From Motacilla alba alba (taxonomy: Eukaryota > Chordata > Aves > Passeriformes > Motacillidae), in assembly GCF_015832195.1 (NCBI RefSeq), contig NW_024037374.1, forward strand, positions 4,007,331 through 4,071,330: a DNA stretch of 64,000 nucleotides, written 5' to 3'. Within the stretch, counting starts at the first letter, position 1. Each line of letters opens with the position of its first letter. The position numbers and the translations under genes are program-made. Positions 1-9,642 of the stretch are shown here, piece after piece. The notes under the pieces were generated by a model. It was not told the DNA's origin and ran no database searches. It was given only the letters and a program-made list of their open reading frames with translations.

Positions 1-3
1 GAT

Positions 4-720
4 ATGAAATGGGAAAGGGAGCATGTGCAAGGACCCCCTGGGGATCTGAAAATGCCCACAGCGTGCCCCACCTGGGACCACAACAGCACTGGGGGAAGGC
101 AAGACATGGAGGAATATAGAATATTGATTATAAGAGGTATCAAAGAGGCAGCTCCATGTCACCAAAAAGCCCGTAAGGCTTTTGATGAGCAGCAGAAGAG
201 GAAAGAAACCCCAAGAGAGTAGTTAGAAATGTTGAGGAAAAATATGAGGAAGTATTCAGGAGTTGACCCTGACCTGGTGGCTGGGCAGATCTTACTAAAG
301 ATAAATTTTGTCACTCATGCCTGGCCAGATATCCGGAGAAAGTGAGAGAAGTTAGATGGCTGGCAAGAAAGGAGGTTAGAGGATCTTTCAAGGGAAGCAC
401 AGAAGGTGTATGTAAAGAGGGACGAAGAGAAGGCCAAGGCAAAAGCCAAGGGAATGGCAACTGCCATTAGGGAAGGAAACCAGCACGTAAAGAACAACCC
501 AGGTAAGGCAGGGGGATTCTGAGTGTGGGAAGAAAGATGGAGGGGGGATGCAGCTCCTTGGGACTGGGCACAAAAAGCAGAGTTTGGTAAACGGGGGAAC
601 CTAGGAGCAGTTTGCTTTTTCTGTAAAGAGGATGGACATATCAGAAAGAATTGGCCCCAGAAGGAAAAGGAGCTGATGGTCTTTGAGACTGAGCAGAAAG
701 GAGAAGTGGAAGATTAGGGG
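4..720 (+). pseudogene. gag: ERV-A gag remnant (capsid C-terminus and nucleocapsid)
   Basis: Residues around 112-330 match the gammaretroviral p30 C-terminal region (RILIIRGIKEAA, then GVDPDL and PDIRRK), followed by a Lys/Glu-rich stretch at 340-470. The nucleocapsid has one CCHC-type knuckle at about 610-655, CFFCKEDGH followed by IRKNW, so the last zinc-binding Cys is replaced by Trp. Stops at 220-222, near 343 and near 520 interrupt the frame. Structural polyprotein; inactive here. Confidence 0.75.
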
Positions 721-1110
721 TGTCAGGGGCTCTACCTCCTGGGGACAGAATACCATCAGGAGCCCTTGATAACTTTAAAAATAGGCCCCCAGGAGGAAGA
801 ATTTTAATTCCTAGTAGACATGGGGGCTGAAAGAAGTTGTGTTGGTAGAATCCAAAGGGGTGCAGAAAGGGCCAAGATAGCATGCAAGTAGTAGGTGCAA
901 AAGGAGAGGGGTTCAAGGTCTCAGTTATAAAGGAAATAAAGTTTAAAGGGGCAAATAAAATGTGACTCAGGGATGTTTTATTAGTTCCAGAAGCAGGGTG
1001 CAATCTATTAGGGTGGGATTTAGCGGTGCAGTTAGACATTGGAGTACTCCTAGAGGAAGGAAAGATGGTGGTTAAGCTTCTCCAATTAAGGGAAGAGGAT
1101 GGGAGCAAAA
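721..1110 (+). pseudogene. pro: ERV-A protease remnant
   Basis: An aspartic protease-like segment follows gag without a gap. The active-site region at about 816-842 reads LVDMGAERS where retroviral proteases have D-T/S-G-A, so Thr is replaced by Met. The frame is broken by several stops (for example around 963). Function would be Gag-Pol maturation; the enzyme is non-functional here. Confidence 0.6.
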
Positions 1111-1189
1111 TTCATGAGATGGTATGAGCAAAATTGAAAAATCAAGGTAAATTGAACATGAAACCTATAGTAATAAAAGTAGTTGCTGA

Positions 1190-3060
1190 GAGCCATCCAG
1201 TCTGGGTATGACAATATCCACTGTGCCTGGAGGGGAGATGAGGACTACGGCCGGTGATCCAGGACCTACTTGAGGACGGGACCTTAGAACTATGTATGTC
1301 CCCCCATAATACACCCATATTACCAGGAAAGAAGTCAGATGGGACTTGCAGGCTTGTTCAAGATTTAAGAGAAGTGAACAAAAAACCAGTGAACTAGTAC
1401 CCAGTAGTGCCTAACCGCTATACACTACTGAGTAATATCCCCCATCACACCAGTGGTTTAGCGTGATAGACCTATAAGATGCTTTTTGGGCATGTCCACT
1501 GACAGAGAAAAGTAGGGATATATTTGCCTTTGAATGGGAGTACCCCGATTCTGGGAGGAAGCAACAGCTTCGGTGGACTAGGTTACCCCAAGGGTTTTCC
1601 GAATCCCCAAACCTATTTGGTCAAGCCTTGGGAGAAGTGCTACAACTCTTCTCCATCAAACCTGAGATAAAGCTCATCCAGTATGTAGATGATTTGCTTC
1701 TCTCAGGATGGGAACAAAACAAAGTTTGGGAATCCACCATAGCATTGTTAAATTTTCTGGGGGACAAGGACTTTGAGTATCAAAAAAGAAACTCCAATTT
1801 GTAGAGAGGGAAGTAAAATTCCTAAGACATGTGATTTGTCAAGGAAGCCAGCAGCTGAACCCTGAGAGAATAGCAGGGATAGCCTCACCCCCATGGCCAA
1901 AAACAAATAGAAAAGTTAGAAGGTTTCTAGGCTTGTTGGGATACTGTGGGCTGTGGATTGCAGGATACATGCAAGCCGTCAAGTTCTTGTATGAAAAGCT
2001 AGTAGAAGAAGAGATTGGGTGGGAAGAAGATGATGAACAAAAGTTGGAAGCTTTAAAGCAAAAATTAGTTAGTGCACCGGCACTGAGTCTTCCTGCCTTA
2101 GACAAACGCTTCTATGTGTTTGTAGATGCAGAAAGAGGGGTAGCTCATGGAGTACTAGCCCAGGACTGGGGAGGATCCAGGAAACCAGTGGCCTGTTTAT
2201 CAAACCTGCTAGACCCTGTCAGCCGGGGATGGCCGACCTGTATTCAGGCAGTGGCAGCAACTGCCGTACTCATAGAGCAAAGCAAAAAATTACCTTTGGG
2301 AGAAAATTGAAAGTGTATACTCCTCACTCAGTTAGAAGTGTCCCAAGCCAAAAGGCTGAGAAATGGCTCACTGATTCCCGAGTGCTAAAGTACGAAGCCG
2401 TCTTAATAAATAGTGCTTTAGAGCTAATGGTGAGTAACCAACTCAACCCTGCCCAGTTTTTGTATGGAGAACCAGATGAGGCACTAATACATAATTGCCT
2501 AGAGGTTATAAACTATCAAACTAAAGTAAGAGAGGACCTAACAGATCAGCCACTCCAAGGTGGAAAAGGGTTGCACATCGATGGATCTTCACAGGTAATA
2601 AAGGGGCACAGGGTATTGGGGTACGTTGTAGTGGATGAAGGGTGAGTGGCCATAGAAAAGTCACCTTCCAACTGGTCAGCCCAGTGTGTGAGCTATATGC
2701 CCTAAAGCGAGCTCTGGAAATATTGGCACAGGAAAGGGGAACAACATATACTGACTGAAAATACGCTTTTGGAGTAGTGCATGCCTTTGGAAAAATTTGG
2801 GAAGAGAGGGGGCTATTAAATTCAAAGGGAAAGGGACTGATTCATGAAAAATTTGTTTTAGAAGAGTTAGAAACCTTAAAATTATCAGAGGAAGTAGCAA
2901 TAGTGTATGGTAAAGGACATCAGAAAGGGGTGCCTCAGGAGGTGTGAGGGAACAATTTATCTGATTTAGAAGCTAAAAATGCAGCTGAATCAGCGACAGA
3001 AAAACTAATACTAGTATTAACACCCATGAGAGAAATGCAAAAAGTCCAGAAGAGGAGGAA
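1190..3060 (+). pseudogene. pol: ERV-A pol remnant: reverse transcriptase and RNase H
   Basis: The RT palm motif QYVDDLLLS is encoded at about 1678-1704. The thumb/connection region lies at about 1831-2310 (VRRFLGLLGYCG, then FYVFVDAERGVAHGVL). An RNase H start (HIDGSSQVIKG) is near 2575-2610. These are gammaretrovirus-type motifs. The reading frame is split at several places (stops near 1396, 1800, 2308, 2643 and 2757). RT and RNase H would copy the genomic RNA; this copy cannot. Confidence 0.8.
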
Positions 3061-3109
3061 CTTAAAATAGGAGCCAAGAAAGATAATGAAGGGAAGTGGA
3101 GATTAGCAG

Positions 3110-4140
3110 ATGGGAGGCAAATGTTGAATAAACCCTGGCTAAGAAAATGCTAGAAGGCAAACATGGAACAACACATTGGGGTACACAAGCACTAAGTGAT
3201 CAATTTCTGAGGGATTGGGGATGCATAGGAATTTTCAGAATAGCTAAGCAAGTAACTGAATGGTGTGTGATATGTCAACAAGTAAATAGGAAGTTCATGA
3301 GGAAAACATCCAGGTGAGGGTGAGAACTAGCCTTGCAGCCCTTCCAAAACATCCAAGGAGACTTTACCAAGCTTCCCCACGTACAACAGTGGAAGTTTTT
3401 GCCAGTGATAGTAGATCATGGGGCTCATTGGGTAGAGGTGGTACCCACTGTGAAAGCCAATGCCAGTGTTGTGAGTAAAACACTTCTAGAATCAATCATT
3501 CCCCAGTATGGGATGGCAAACAGGATTGATTCAGATCATGGAACTCATTTCACATCGAAGATATTGCAGAAAGTTGTTCAGGCCCTGGGAGTAAAATGGG
3601 AATTGCACACTCCATGGCATCCACAGAGTTCTGGGTGTGTAGAGAGGATGAATCAAACTCTGAAAAGAGCTCTAGTTAAGCTAATGATTGAAACCCAAAT
3701 GTCATGGATAAAATGTCTCCCTTTGGCCTTCTTAAGAGTTAGAACCCACCCCCAGTCAGATCTGGGGGTCTCACCCCATGAAATGATGTTTGGGTTACCC
3801 TTCCTGACCTCACCCCAGAAGGTTGCCCCCTATGAGGAAGGGGAAGCCAATGCCAAGAAATAAGTTATGTCTCTAGCACAAACCTTAGAAGGGCTAAGAC
3901 ATAAAGGGGCAATTCCTCAAACTGCCACCCTGGATTTCAGAATCCATAATATTAATTCTGGGGATTGGGTGATGATTAAGTCATGGAGAGATCAGCCTCT
4001 AACTCCTCAGTGGGAAGGTCCCTTTCAGGCACTGCTCACCACCGAATCAGCTGTGTGAACTGCAGAGCGGAGATGGACTCATGCCAAGAGAGTCAAAGGC
4101 CTGGTAGAAGAACACAGAGTGGACTATAACATTCATGCTG
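3110..4140 (+). pseudogene. pol: ERV-A integrase remnant
   Basis: The N-terminal zinc-binding segment is at about 3160-3290 (HWGTQ, then CVICQQ). The catalytic core is an open frame from 3333 to 3863 with the DDE residues visible: D in QGDFTKLP, D in IDSDHGTHF, and E in SGCVERMNQTL. The gammaretroviral C-terminal SH3-like part is at 3930-4060 (GDWVMIKSW, then WEGPFQALLTT). A stop at 3861-3863 separates core from C-terminus. No env follows. Confidence 0.8.
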
Positions 4141-4769
4141 GGTGAAATGAGATTGACTTTCAAGCAGAGACTGAAAGACAAGCAGAAAAACACCAAGACA
4201 CCCAAAAAGTAGAGTCAAGCTTCCACCAACTAGTTTGAGAACTGTCTTCCTGTTTTAATGGGTGAGAATTACCAGCATCTGTTGAGGGGAAGTACACAAG
4301 GGACTGTAAAAGGTAATGGGACAGCTTCTTTAAGAAAATAAGACAAAGGAAGGAGGGCAAGACCGGGTTGGGCCCTTTGTTCGCCACCAAGAACATTCCA
4401 TAGCCCTGCTGTGGGTAGCAACCTTGTAGGCATGGTAAGGTAGGGATAAAAGGTGATACTGGACCTCTGTCATTCCTCAATTGTCTTTTAATTCAACAGG
4501 GACTAGAGGGCAGGACCGAGTTGGCCTCTGTACTCACTCTAAGATACACTGACTATGGGCAGCAGCCACATAGGCATGGTAGATGGGAGTCAAAGCCATA
4601 CTGGACCTCTGTGATGCCCTTTTGTCCATCCCAAATAAGTGTGTCTAAGGAAAACCTGAGATTTTTCTCCTGTTCCCACTGTCCTTGCCCACATCAACAG
4701 ATGCTGGTATGACTCATTCAAGAGAGGTTTGTTTTTTTTTACTCAATTGTTCGAGAAAAATGACGTAAC
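4141..4769 (+). other. Region between ERV-A pol and LTR without recognisable env
   Basis: A gammaretroviral env of about 1.9 kb would be expected here, but only about 630 bp remain and no SU or TM motif was found. The segment contains an imperfect direct duplication of roughly 155 bp: about 4350-4480 and 4505-4620 share a gggcaggaccg-ttgg-like start and the block tactggacctctgt. Env is therefore deleted or was never present. Confidence 0.45.
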
Positions 4770-5210
4770 AAAAAAGAAAAGGGGTGTTTATTATAAATGA
4801 GTAATCCTATGGTTGACTCTCACAATTAAAGGGTGAGTATTAAATATATGTTAAGAGAAGTTTTCTAGATGTATAGTTATTTTTCCCCTCTGCCTTGAAT
4901 TGTTATCACAGGATGGGTGTTGTAGTCAGGGCATTTGGGAGGGTCAGCTGGCTACTATGGCAGCACCTGACCTCCAATCAGGGTGTAAGACAGTGATCTC
5001 CAGCACTGGACAGTGAAGAAGCAGCTGATTGACAAGACTTTGGGAGGGGCTAGCGGTATAGAAGACAGAGCATCCATTTTGTAGATGAATACATGGTGAC
5101 TGAGTCTTTTGCTCCTGGCGCTGTATTTTTTTTCTTTATTCAGTCTTCTGTTGTATTTTGATAAGGTCTTAATAAACCATTTAAATTTTTGAAAGTGAAA
5201 ATCATTTCCA
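4770..5210 (+). repeat. ERV-A 3' LTR with polypurine tract
   Basis: A polypurine tract AAAAAAGAAAAGGGG at 4770-4784 directly precedes TG at 4785, the expected LTR start. A TATA-like GGTATAGAAG lies near 5050 and AATAAA at 5171-5176. The end is set near 5210 because the sequence from 5211 on aligns with 57666 onward, which lacks the ERV. Length would be about 426 bp. The 3' boundary is approximate. Confidence 0.6.
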
Positions 5211-5675
5211 CATGGGGTTTGGGAACGTCAGGCAAGGTTGTCAGCACTGGGTCAGCTCCAAGGTACAACTTCTCTGACCTGGCAAGACCTCCTTAGGAGT
5301 AGCCCCAAATCAATACCAATCACAGAATGTTGTAATCAGCTCTTCTCTAAAGAGAACAGTAATAAAATACACTCTTTAAAAGAGGATTACATATTTCTTA
5401 AAAGCTCTTTGAAATATTTCGCCATAACTGTCAAAGGAAAACTTCCTAATGAACTGCATTAGAGCAGAGGCAAATCAAGGCACAGAAATGGATTGCCAGG
5501 ACTTACTTGATCCTAATGAGCCCCGTGGTGCATTTGGAGCTGAGCCCTTGAACCTCAGGACCTGAGAAGAGATTGCACAAACCTTTCAAGGAATCTAGGT
5601 CAGAACAAACTCCCGAACAGTCTCGAGGCATGAATGGGTCCCACAGAGGTCCATCCCCAACAAAGGCTCCTCACG
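5211..5675 (+). repeat. Dispersed repeat, copy 1 (homologous to 57666-58136)
   Basis: This segment aligns along its whole length with 57666-58136. Shared blocks include gacctccttaggag, aagctctttgaaatattt, actagagcagaggtgaatcaa-like text, and gagctgagcccttgaacctca. No coding signal was seen. It is interrupted at 5675 by the LTR of ERV-B. Confidence 0.75.
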
Positions 5676-6063
5676 TGACGGATAAAGGAAGACTTGCACA
5701 TCCGATGATGAACAACAAGCCTCAAACTTTATTGATAGACACGCATATTTATATTGGTATTAATAAGGCTAATACATATTGCAAAAGGCAAGCTCATTAT
5801 TGGTTAGTTACTTATCAATCGACTACACCTACTTCTGCATTCTTATAGTGATACTGTTACGACTTTTCTGCTTTTCTTCATATTTCTAGCTGATTTCTGC
5901 TGACTATCTATCCTCCCTTTTCTACTGTTGCAGCAAGGGCACAGTGTCCTTGCCTTATATGGACACTGACTTCTGGCTCCTTTACCTATCTCCTTGCTTA
6001 ACCAAGGGTATTGCATCTAAATGGCCTCTTTCAGCTAGCCAACTGTCCACAAAACTCTCCACA
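5676..6063 (-). repeat. ERV-B 3' LTR
   Basis: 388 bp, identical in length to 13194-13581 and differing at two positions seen (tgacG/Agata near the U5 end, cttA/Gtag). On the - strand it starts TGTGGAGAG next to the polypurine tract and ends in CA. The TATA-like ATATAAATAT is at complement 5746-5755 and AATAAA at complement 5728-5733. Confidence 0.95.
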
Positions 6064-6866
6064 TTTCCCCCGTTTTCTTTTTGGGCCAGAAATGTTGTAT
6101 GCCAGGCCTTGTCCATCATTTGGTTAACCATTCTTTGTAAGCAACTAAAAAAGCACGGTAACACAAGCATTAGCAATACAATAACAACTAACACCCCTAT
6201 TGCATACATAACCATTGTTCGCAGCCAAGGGCCTAATCCAAGACTTTTTAGCCACGCTTCTAACCCCAACCCCTCTTCTTCTTTTAAGGCGTGCAGCCCT
6301 TTCTGGAGCTCCTTGATTTTTGTATGTATGGATGTGGAATGATCCGATAAATTCATGCAACACATACCCTCAAATTCTTCACAGCCATGACTCTGAGCCA
6401 ATAGTAGAAAATCAATTGCTGCTCTGTTTTGCAGTACTGCATGATTAACACTTTCCACATCTTTGGATAGCATGTCCAATACCTGAGAGGTGGTATTCAG
6501 CTCGTCTTTGACCCAGCAGCCTAGTTGTTTGGCCAAATTCATGGCTTTATTAGCTGCCCCTCCAGGTAACAATGTGGCTACTACCACTTGTCTCAGTTCG
6601 CCCCAGAATGCGGGTGGTCCTATTCCCTCACAACTGAGGTCATGCAAGCTACGGCGACGCCTGGTCGTATTTTGGCTCCATTGCATAAGGAGGGTTACAT
6701 TGGGGTGAAACATGGCCAATTTCCCAAAGTAACAAGGTCCCCCTTGTGGTTTCACGGGGACTCTATTCCAAGCTCTATCCTCACAAATCAAGAATACTCC
6801 TGGGGGTAGTGCTTTTGGCTCTGTAAGTTTGACTCCCTTGCAATGACTATATAATTGGCTGTGCAC
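5982..6866 (-). CDS. env: ERV-B Env transmembrane subunit (open frame)
   Basis: A 294-codon open frame covering the C-terminal end of SU and all of TM. Visible in order: a basic cleavage site TTRRRRS at about residues 67-73, a hydrophobic fusion-peptide-like segment, a helical LQNRAAIDFLLL stretch resembling the immunosuppressive-domain region, the Cys motif CEEFEGMCC (CX6CC), a second heptad region, and a membrane anchor (YAIGVLVVIVLLMLV). The frame runs through the polypurine tract and ends 82 bp inside the LTR. In the intact family TM mediates membrane fusion; here SU upstream is broken, so a complete Env is not made. Confidence 0.85.
   Translation of the reverse strand: MHSQLYSHCKGVKLTEPKALPPGVFLICEDRAWNRVPVKPQGGPCYFGKLAMFHPNVTLLMQWSQNTTRRRRSLHDLSCEGIGPPAFWGELRQVVVATLLPGGAANKAMNLAKQLGCWVKDELNTTSQVLDMLSKDVESVNHAVLQNRAAIDFLLLAQSHGCEEFEGMCCMNLSDHSTSIHTKIKELQKGLHALKEEEGLGLEAWLKSLGLGPWLRTMVMYAIGVLVVIVLLMLVLPCFFSCLQRMVNQMMDKAWHTTFLAQKENGGNVESFVDSWLAERGHLDAIPLVKQGDR
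6064..6082 (-). promoter_or_regulatory. ERV-B polypurine tract
   Basis: On the - strand the 19 bases directly before the LTR are all purine except one C (AAAAAGAAAACGGGGGAAA). This is the plus-strand primer site for reverse transcription and fixes the U3 boundary at 6063. Confidence 0.9.
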
Positions 6867-7360
6867 GGCTGACGGATCCAGGCGGGAATTTAAGGCTGCC
6901 CAGTATTTTCCATGCTGGTTAAAATTGTCTGCATCTTCTGGTTCAAAACTAAACTAGCCCCCTGTAACATTGTTCAAACTGGCGTTAGCATTATCAAATA
7001 AATCGAGTTCCTCTGGCGGGGAAGCCAGAGTGTGATTCAAGGCCAAAACAATTTGACATTGCCAGCACCCGTCTTGCTGGCAGGGTGTCAGCCCTGGGGT
7101 TGCAGTGCAGTTCCCTTGCAACAAAGTTGAGTTAATAAGAGTCTGGTTGTTAACATAGCGTCTAAACTCTTCTATATTTCATACCGGAAGCCCTACTAAG
7201 CAGGTTCTAAATGGATTTTGCACCCCCCCCCCAAGCTTAAACATATGGAGTTTTGCTTAGTCATGTTAGCAAATGTCACCCAAATATTTTCACGAGGTGA
7301 ATTGTACTGGGTAAACCCAAACACACAGGATAATAGCCCCATAAAAACAAGAATCCTCAT
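6867..7360 (-). pseudogene. env: ERV-B Env surface subunit, broken
   Basis: The likely env start is ATG at complement 7358-7360, followed by a hydrophobic signal peptide (MRILVFMGLLSCVFG). The ATG overlaps the stop of the upstream frame as ATGA. Downstream there are N-glycosylation sequons (NMT, NQT, NST, NHT, NVT) and paired Cys typical of SU. A C10 run on + at 7223-7232 changes frame, and stops follow at 7196-7198 (start frame) and near 7177-7185 and 6955 (alternative frame). SU is therefore split into pieces. Confidence 0.7.
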
Positions 7361-8186
7361 TTTCTCTTTTTTCGCTCCTTTTTTCCTTTTTTCAACTTAG
7401 CAGTTCCTCTGAAACCGAGAGAGCAAGTCTTAAGTTGTTTAATACATTCGTCTAGTGCCTCCTCAACCCCACAGTCCTCCTCAACCGGCCCAACGATAGA
7501 GCTCTGTGTGAGGGGCACTAGTTTTTGACAACGGTATGCTAGTATGTTAGTGCGCACTTGTTTTTTTTTTTTACTTGTTCACACAATGTTCTAAGCCGCC
7601 AAGTACAATAAGCTAATATAAGTTGCTCTGGGGCCTCAAACAAGGCCCATGCCTCCCCTAAATCAAGCCCTGTATATTTTCTTAGAGCTCTTTGCCACGA
7701 GTTTTGAAAGTTTGAGTTGAACTGACAGCTTGGGCACCAGTTCTGCCAAACAGTTGATTGCTCTAACCAAAATACTCTATCACAGCCCCCACAGTCTAGC
7801 GCGATCCACGCAGCACAATTATATTTCCCACAAGCCCAGCAAGGTTGCGATCTGGGAGCTTCTATTTGTACTATAATGTCCTGACACTACTCGATCCAGT
7901 CGTCAGGAGGGTGAAACTAGGCGTGTCGTATTTCATCCGAGTAAGGCTCAAGTCGCAGTAAATAGGGCCGCAATACCAATGTCAGTTTGTTCTGTACTCT
8001 CTCCCTGTCTTCCACCGATAGGGCCTCGATCGTTCTCTGCATTCGGTACCGCTCGAGTCCACTTGGCAGGGATCCACAGGGGACCTGTTGGAGATGAAAT
8101 ACAAAGATATCCCCTTCCCCAGTACAACACCCGAGCAGGCTCCTGCCAGATACCAGACTTGGGATCTTTGTATCGCACCCAAACAT
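7357..8186 (-). pseudogene. Extra reading frame between pol and env of ERV-B (accessory-gene candidate)
   Basis: A frame separate from pol and env overlaps the last 239 bp of pol and ends on env's ATG. It has three parts: complement 8186-7917 (89 codons, ends TAG); complement 7886-7539 (115 codons, no Met, after a second TAG at 7887-7889); and complement 7578-7357. Part 2 carries three CxxC pairs: CWAC (7841-7830), CGGC (7793-7782) and CPSC (7736-7725). Part 3 is in the -1 frame relative to part 2 across an A12 run and ends in a basic tail, KKGKKERKKRK. The A12 run ends as A AAA AAC in the correct phase for -1 slippage. It could be a spliced regulatory protein or an env leader relic. I do not recognise the family. 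Confidence 0.45.
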
Positions 8187-9624
8187 CTTGCCTTACTCCT
8201 TGTTTTGCATCCTCCTTCTGATGATGCTTCTCTGCTGGCGACACTACATCTTCCTCAAACACACACAAATGATTTATTACAAATAATGCTTTAACCAATT
8301 GAGTCAGAGGATCTCCCTCCTCCTTATGTTTCTCTAGATATCTCTTAAGAGTCCCATTAGCTCTTTCTATAATTGCTTGCCCTGTGGGAGAGTGAGGGAT
8401 TCCTGTGATGTGCTTTACACCCCAGGTTGCAAAAAACTTCTTTATTCTGGCACTTACATATGCTGGACCATTATCGGTCTTGATTGTTCCTGGGACTCCC
8501 ATTACTGCAAAGCAACTACATAAGTGCCTTTGCACGTGAACAGCTTTCTCCCCTGTCTGTGCAGTAGCCCAAATAAACTTACTGTAGGTATCAATGCTCA
8601 CATGCACATACTTCAGCCTACCAAAACTTGGAACATGGGTGATATCCATCTGCCAGATTTCATTTGAACTTAACCCCCTCGGATTTACTCCAATTCCTAA
8701 ACCTTGACCCCCATTGTGATGACTGCATATGGGGCAGGAACGGACAATTGTTGTAGTCTCTGCAATGGGCAATTTGAATTCTCTGGCTAATCCCTTTGCA
8801 TTCTGGTGAAATTTGCTATGGGCCTCTCTTGCTAAAACGTGTTTACTGATAGGTGAGGTCTGCATGGCAGGAGTCATCACTAATCTATCAGCTCTCGCGT
8901 TTCCTTCCCCTAGGCCCTGTTCCCATTTGTGACTCCTAATATGGATAATTGAATAGGCCTCTGTTCTTAGCCTGATTGCCTTTTTTAACTGCAATAACAA
9001 CTCATACAGTCTTTTATTCTGTACTTCTTTTACGGTGGCATCCTCAATTCGGGAAGCTACTCCTGCTACATAGAGGGAGTCGGTTACCACATTCAAAGGA
9101 TCTTTTAGGTTAACCATTGCCCATACTACAGCTAAAAGTTCCAATGTCTGGAGACTGTCCTTATCATCTGCTTCCAGCAGATGCTGCTGCCATTGTCCTT
9201 GCTGTTTCCATGTCACAGCTGCCCTTCTGGACTTCTTGCCAGCATCCGTGAAAGCTGTGATAGCTCCTGCTATTGGTGACGGACTTCGAATGGGCTTTGT
9301 TATCCAGTCCCATTCTATCATCCATTGGAGAGGGCTAGGGTGTAGTTTGCCCGTCTCTATAACAGCTCCAGCTGCTAGGAGAGCATCCTGCAGCTCCTCA
9401 GAGTTCAGTAAATACCAGTCAAGTGTCTCCTTTTTTATTGGTAACCGTATTACAGCTGGCTCCGCTCCTGTAACCTGAATTGTTCTGAGGCGTCCTTTCT
9501 TAATAAGAGACGCAACCAATTCAATTTTTGTTCTTAAAGTTCTTTGCTGCTGTAATGGTGGGGACAGCCACTCTAATACCCTCTGCTCCCCCGTTTTCTT
9601 TTCAAGCTGAGATAAAGTACCCAA
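7948..9624 (-). CDS. pol: ERV-B Pol, C-terminal part: RNase H and integrase
   Basis: 558 codons open from the first Met after the pol stop; same frame as the RT part upstream. RNase H: TDAGKK near residue 125, E in LELLAVV near 164, D in VTDSLYVAG, and the late D in NARADRL. Integrase: zinc finger H, H, C, C at about residues 270-305 (HSKFHQNAKG, then CPICSHH). The core has D in WQMDITHV, D in IKTDNGPAY, and E in AIIERANGTLK. A C-terminal DNA-binding region follows. All catalytic residues are present, so the segment looks recently functional; a TAG at 9643-9645 separates it from RT. Confidence 0.88.
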   Translation of the reverse strand: MGTLSQLEKKTGEQRVLEWLSPPLQQQRTLRTKIELVASLIKKGRLRTIQVTGAEPAVIRLPIKKETLDWYLLNSEELQDALLAAGAVIETGKLHPSPLQWMIEWDWITKPIRSPSPIAGAITAFTDAGKKSRRAAVTWKQQGQWQQHLLEADDKDSLQTLELLAVVWAMVNLKDPLNVVTDSLYVAGVASRIEDATVKEVQNKRLYELLLQLKKAIRLRTEAYSIIHIRSHKWEQGLGEGNARADRLVMTPAMQTSPISKHVLAREAHSKFHQNAKGLAREFKLPIAETTTIVRSCPICSHHNGGQGLGIGVNPRGLSSNEIWQMDITHVPSFGRLKYVHVSIDTYSKFIWATAQTGEKAVHVQRHLCSCFAVMGVPGTIKTDNGPAYVSARIKKFFATWGVKHITGIPHSPTGQAIIERANGTLKRYLEKHKEEGDPLTQLVKALFVINHLCVFEEDVVSPAEKHHQKEDAKQGVRQDVWVRYKDPKSGIWQEPARVLYWGRGYLCISSPTGPLWIPAKWTRAVPNAENDRGPIGGRQGESTEQTDIGIAALFTAT

Positions 9625-9642
9625 AATATGTACAGGACTATT

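Larger units (their letters stand above)
1..5210 (+). mobile_element. Decayed gammaretrovirus-like ERV, 3' part (ERV-A)
   Basis: Order on the + strand is capsid C-terminus, nucleocapsid, protease, reverse transcriptase, RNase H, integrase, then polypurine tract and LTR. The single-knuckle nucleocapsid, the pol style and the short integrase C-terminal block are those of gammaretroviruses (class I ERV). The 5' LTR and gag start lie left of the window. Every gene has stops or frameshifts and no env could be recognised, so the copy is dead and fairly old. The right edge abuts the dispersed repeat at 5211. Confidence 0.85.
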
